32,153 bases of DNA from Sperchopsis tessellata. Lineage: Eukaryota; Arthropoda; Insecta; Coleoptera; Hydrophilidae. Every line of letters starts with the position of its first letter. The stretch's first letter is position 1. The translations under genes and the position numbers were made by a program. The notes below the pieces were generated by a model. That model was not told where the DNA came from. It searched no databases and saw nothing but the letters and a program-made list of their open reading frames with translations. Shown here one piece after another: positions 31,396-32,153 of this stretch. The DNA is taken from positions 1-32,153 of the forward strand of contig JAWQRN010000285.1 of assembly GCA_033557685.1 (NCBI GenBank), written 5' to 3'.

Positions 31396-32091
31396 ATTGT
31401 ATAGAAATTATAAATAGTATACAACAATTTACAGAAATTAAAACAAACATATATCTTTAAATAAAAATATTGATTCAGAGGAAAACATACAACTTTTCCA
31501 TGCAAAAACAGGCCACTGCGAATCATATCCTTGAAGTCGATGTACCGGTGTAAATAACATGTGATAATTTAATTTAATTTTCATGGTATTTTTATATTTT
31601 CAAAAACTATTGTTAGTAAATACGTAATGGTACATTGTTAGGTTTATTATTGTTGAACTGGAAATAAACAACAAAGAGCAGAACTATTAAGCAGAGTGTA
31701 AACAATTGATAGCACAAATTTAAAGGGGGTGAAGTAGATATTACATGATGCCGATTTAACGCAAAACATCTATATCACATAGTTTTGTAAATATTTGACT
31801 CTGTAGGGGAAGGAATATATTAAATATTTTTGCTAAATATTAAGCGTTTTGATATTGTTATGTAGTATTCTGAAGTACTATAATATTTTATGCAAAAAAG
31901 TCCTTACTCTGCTTTATTTTAGAGATAAACATGGTTTGTTAACAGAACGCAATAAATGTACGTGAATTAAAAATAAAACTAAAACTTATTACAACCGAAA
32001 GAGATGTATGGAGCCCTTTTAAATCAGCTCAAAAATGCGAATTTCGATATTTCACTTATGCTTATATTAGGTCTTGTCCGAGCCGTTCATC
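31396..32091. other. No recognisable gene
   Basis: AT-rich sequence without coherent frames. Confidence 0.5.
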
Positions 32092-32113
32092 AAACCCCAT
32101 GTCTCCGCCACTG
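32092..32113 (-). repeat. Possible hAT-type transposon terminus at the window edge
   Basis: On the minus strand CAGTGGCGGAGACATGGGG starts at 32113 and resembles a hAT end (CAGTGGCGGA...). If real, the element would extend leftwards, but no partner terminus was found. Confidence 0.25.
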
Positions 32114-32153
32114 ATGATTAGTTAAATTTTATTTTATATTCCAATAAATATAT

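Noticed and set aside
23262..32113. The CAGTGGC ends at 23262 and 32113 as two termini of one 8.8-kb hAT element
   Set aside because: The sequences diverge right after CAGTGGC, and several unrelated elements lie between; chance or separate elements is more likely.
1..32153. CRISPR arrays, operons, phage or bacterial defence systems
   Set aside because: No regularly spaced repeats, no prokaryotic gene density and no long ORFs; all identifiable content is eukaryotic TE sequence.

Overview
The window looks like intergenic DNA from an animal nuclear genome, most likely an insect or another arthropod. It is strongly AT-rich, has no long open frame, no operon-like gene spacing and no recognisable host gene, rRNA or tRNA. 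Almost everything that can be identified is the decayed remains of transposable elements (TEs), full of stops, frameshifts and internal deletions. The mix of Penelope-like elements (PLEs), BEL/Pao, RTE-like, CR1/Jockey-like and R1-like LINEs, Tc1/mariner, hAT and piggyBac is typical of arthropods. The species cannot be fixed from this sequence.

Layout. 1-1150 (+): C-terminal half of an R1-like LINE ORF with its terminal zinc knuckle. 1366-3060: an unidentified two-copy repeat and a PLE-type terminal repeat that can be folded as a hammerhead ribozyme. 4150-4625: PLE terminal repeats in inverted and direct order. 5505-7690: a PLE built head to head (a minus-strand 3' part fused to a plus-strand reverse transcriptase/GIY-YIG body). 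9650-10840: a second head-to-head PLE. 11070-12370: a full-length but dead Tc1-like transposon with terminal inverted repeats (TIRs) and TA dinucleotides. 12642-13357: a short hAT-type element defined by its TIRs. 14130-15310: PLE terminal repeat and a minus-strand PLE reverse transcriptase. 15340-17400 (+): RTE-like LINE. 19863-20340 (+): piggyBac-like transposase N-terminal part. 20690-22115 (-): CR1/Jockey-like LINE. 23262-25510 (-): hAT transposase of the ZMYM1/TTF-zinc-finger type. 25937-26460 (-): Tc1/mariner transposase C-terminal part with a D-41-D spacing. 27050-27600 (-): a PLE of a second lineage. 27608-27690: decayed 15-bp tandem repeat. 27960-28430: three alternating inverted PLE terminal repeats. 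29500-31395: BEL/Pao pol remnant (-) between two related direct repeats.

Nothing here encodes a working multi-gene system. The most interesting material is the Penelope-related part: at least five PLE coding loci plus several detached terminal repeats, repeated head-to-head architecture, and a compact hammerhead-like fold at 2941-2987 (-) with the conserved core boxes and a perfect 7-bp stem I. All family assignments come from reading translated motifs by eye; no database search was run.
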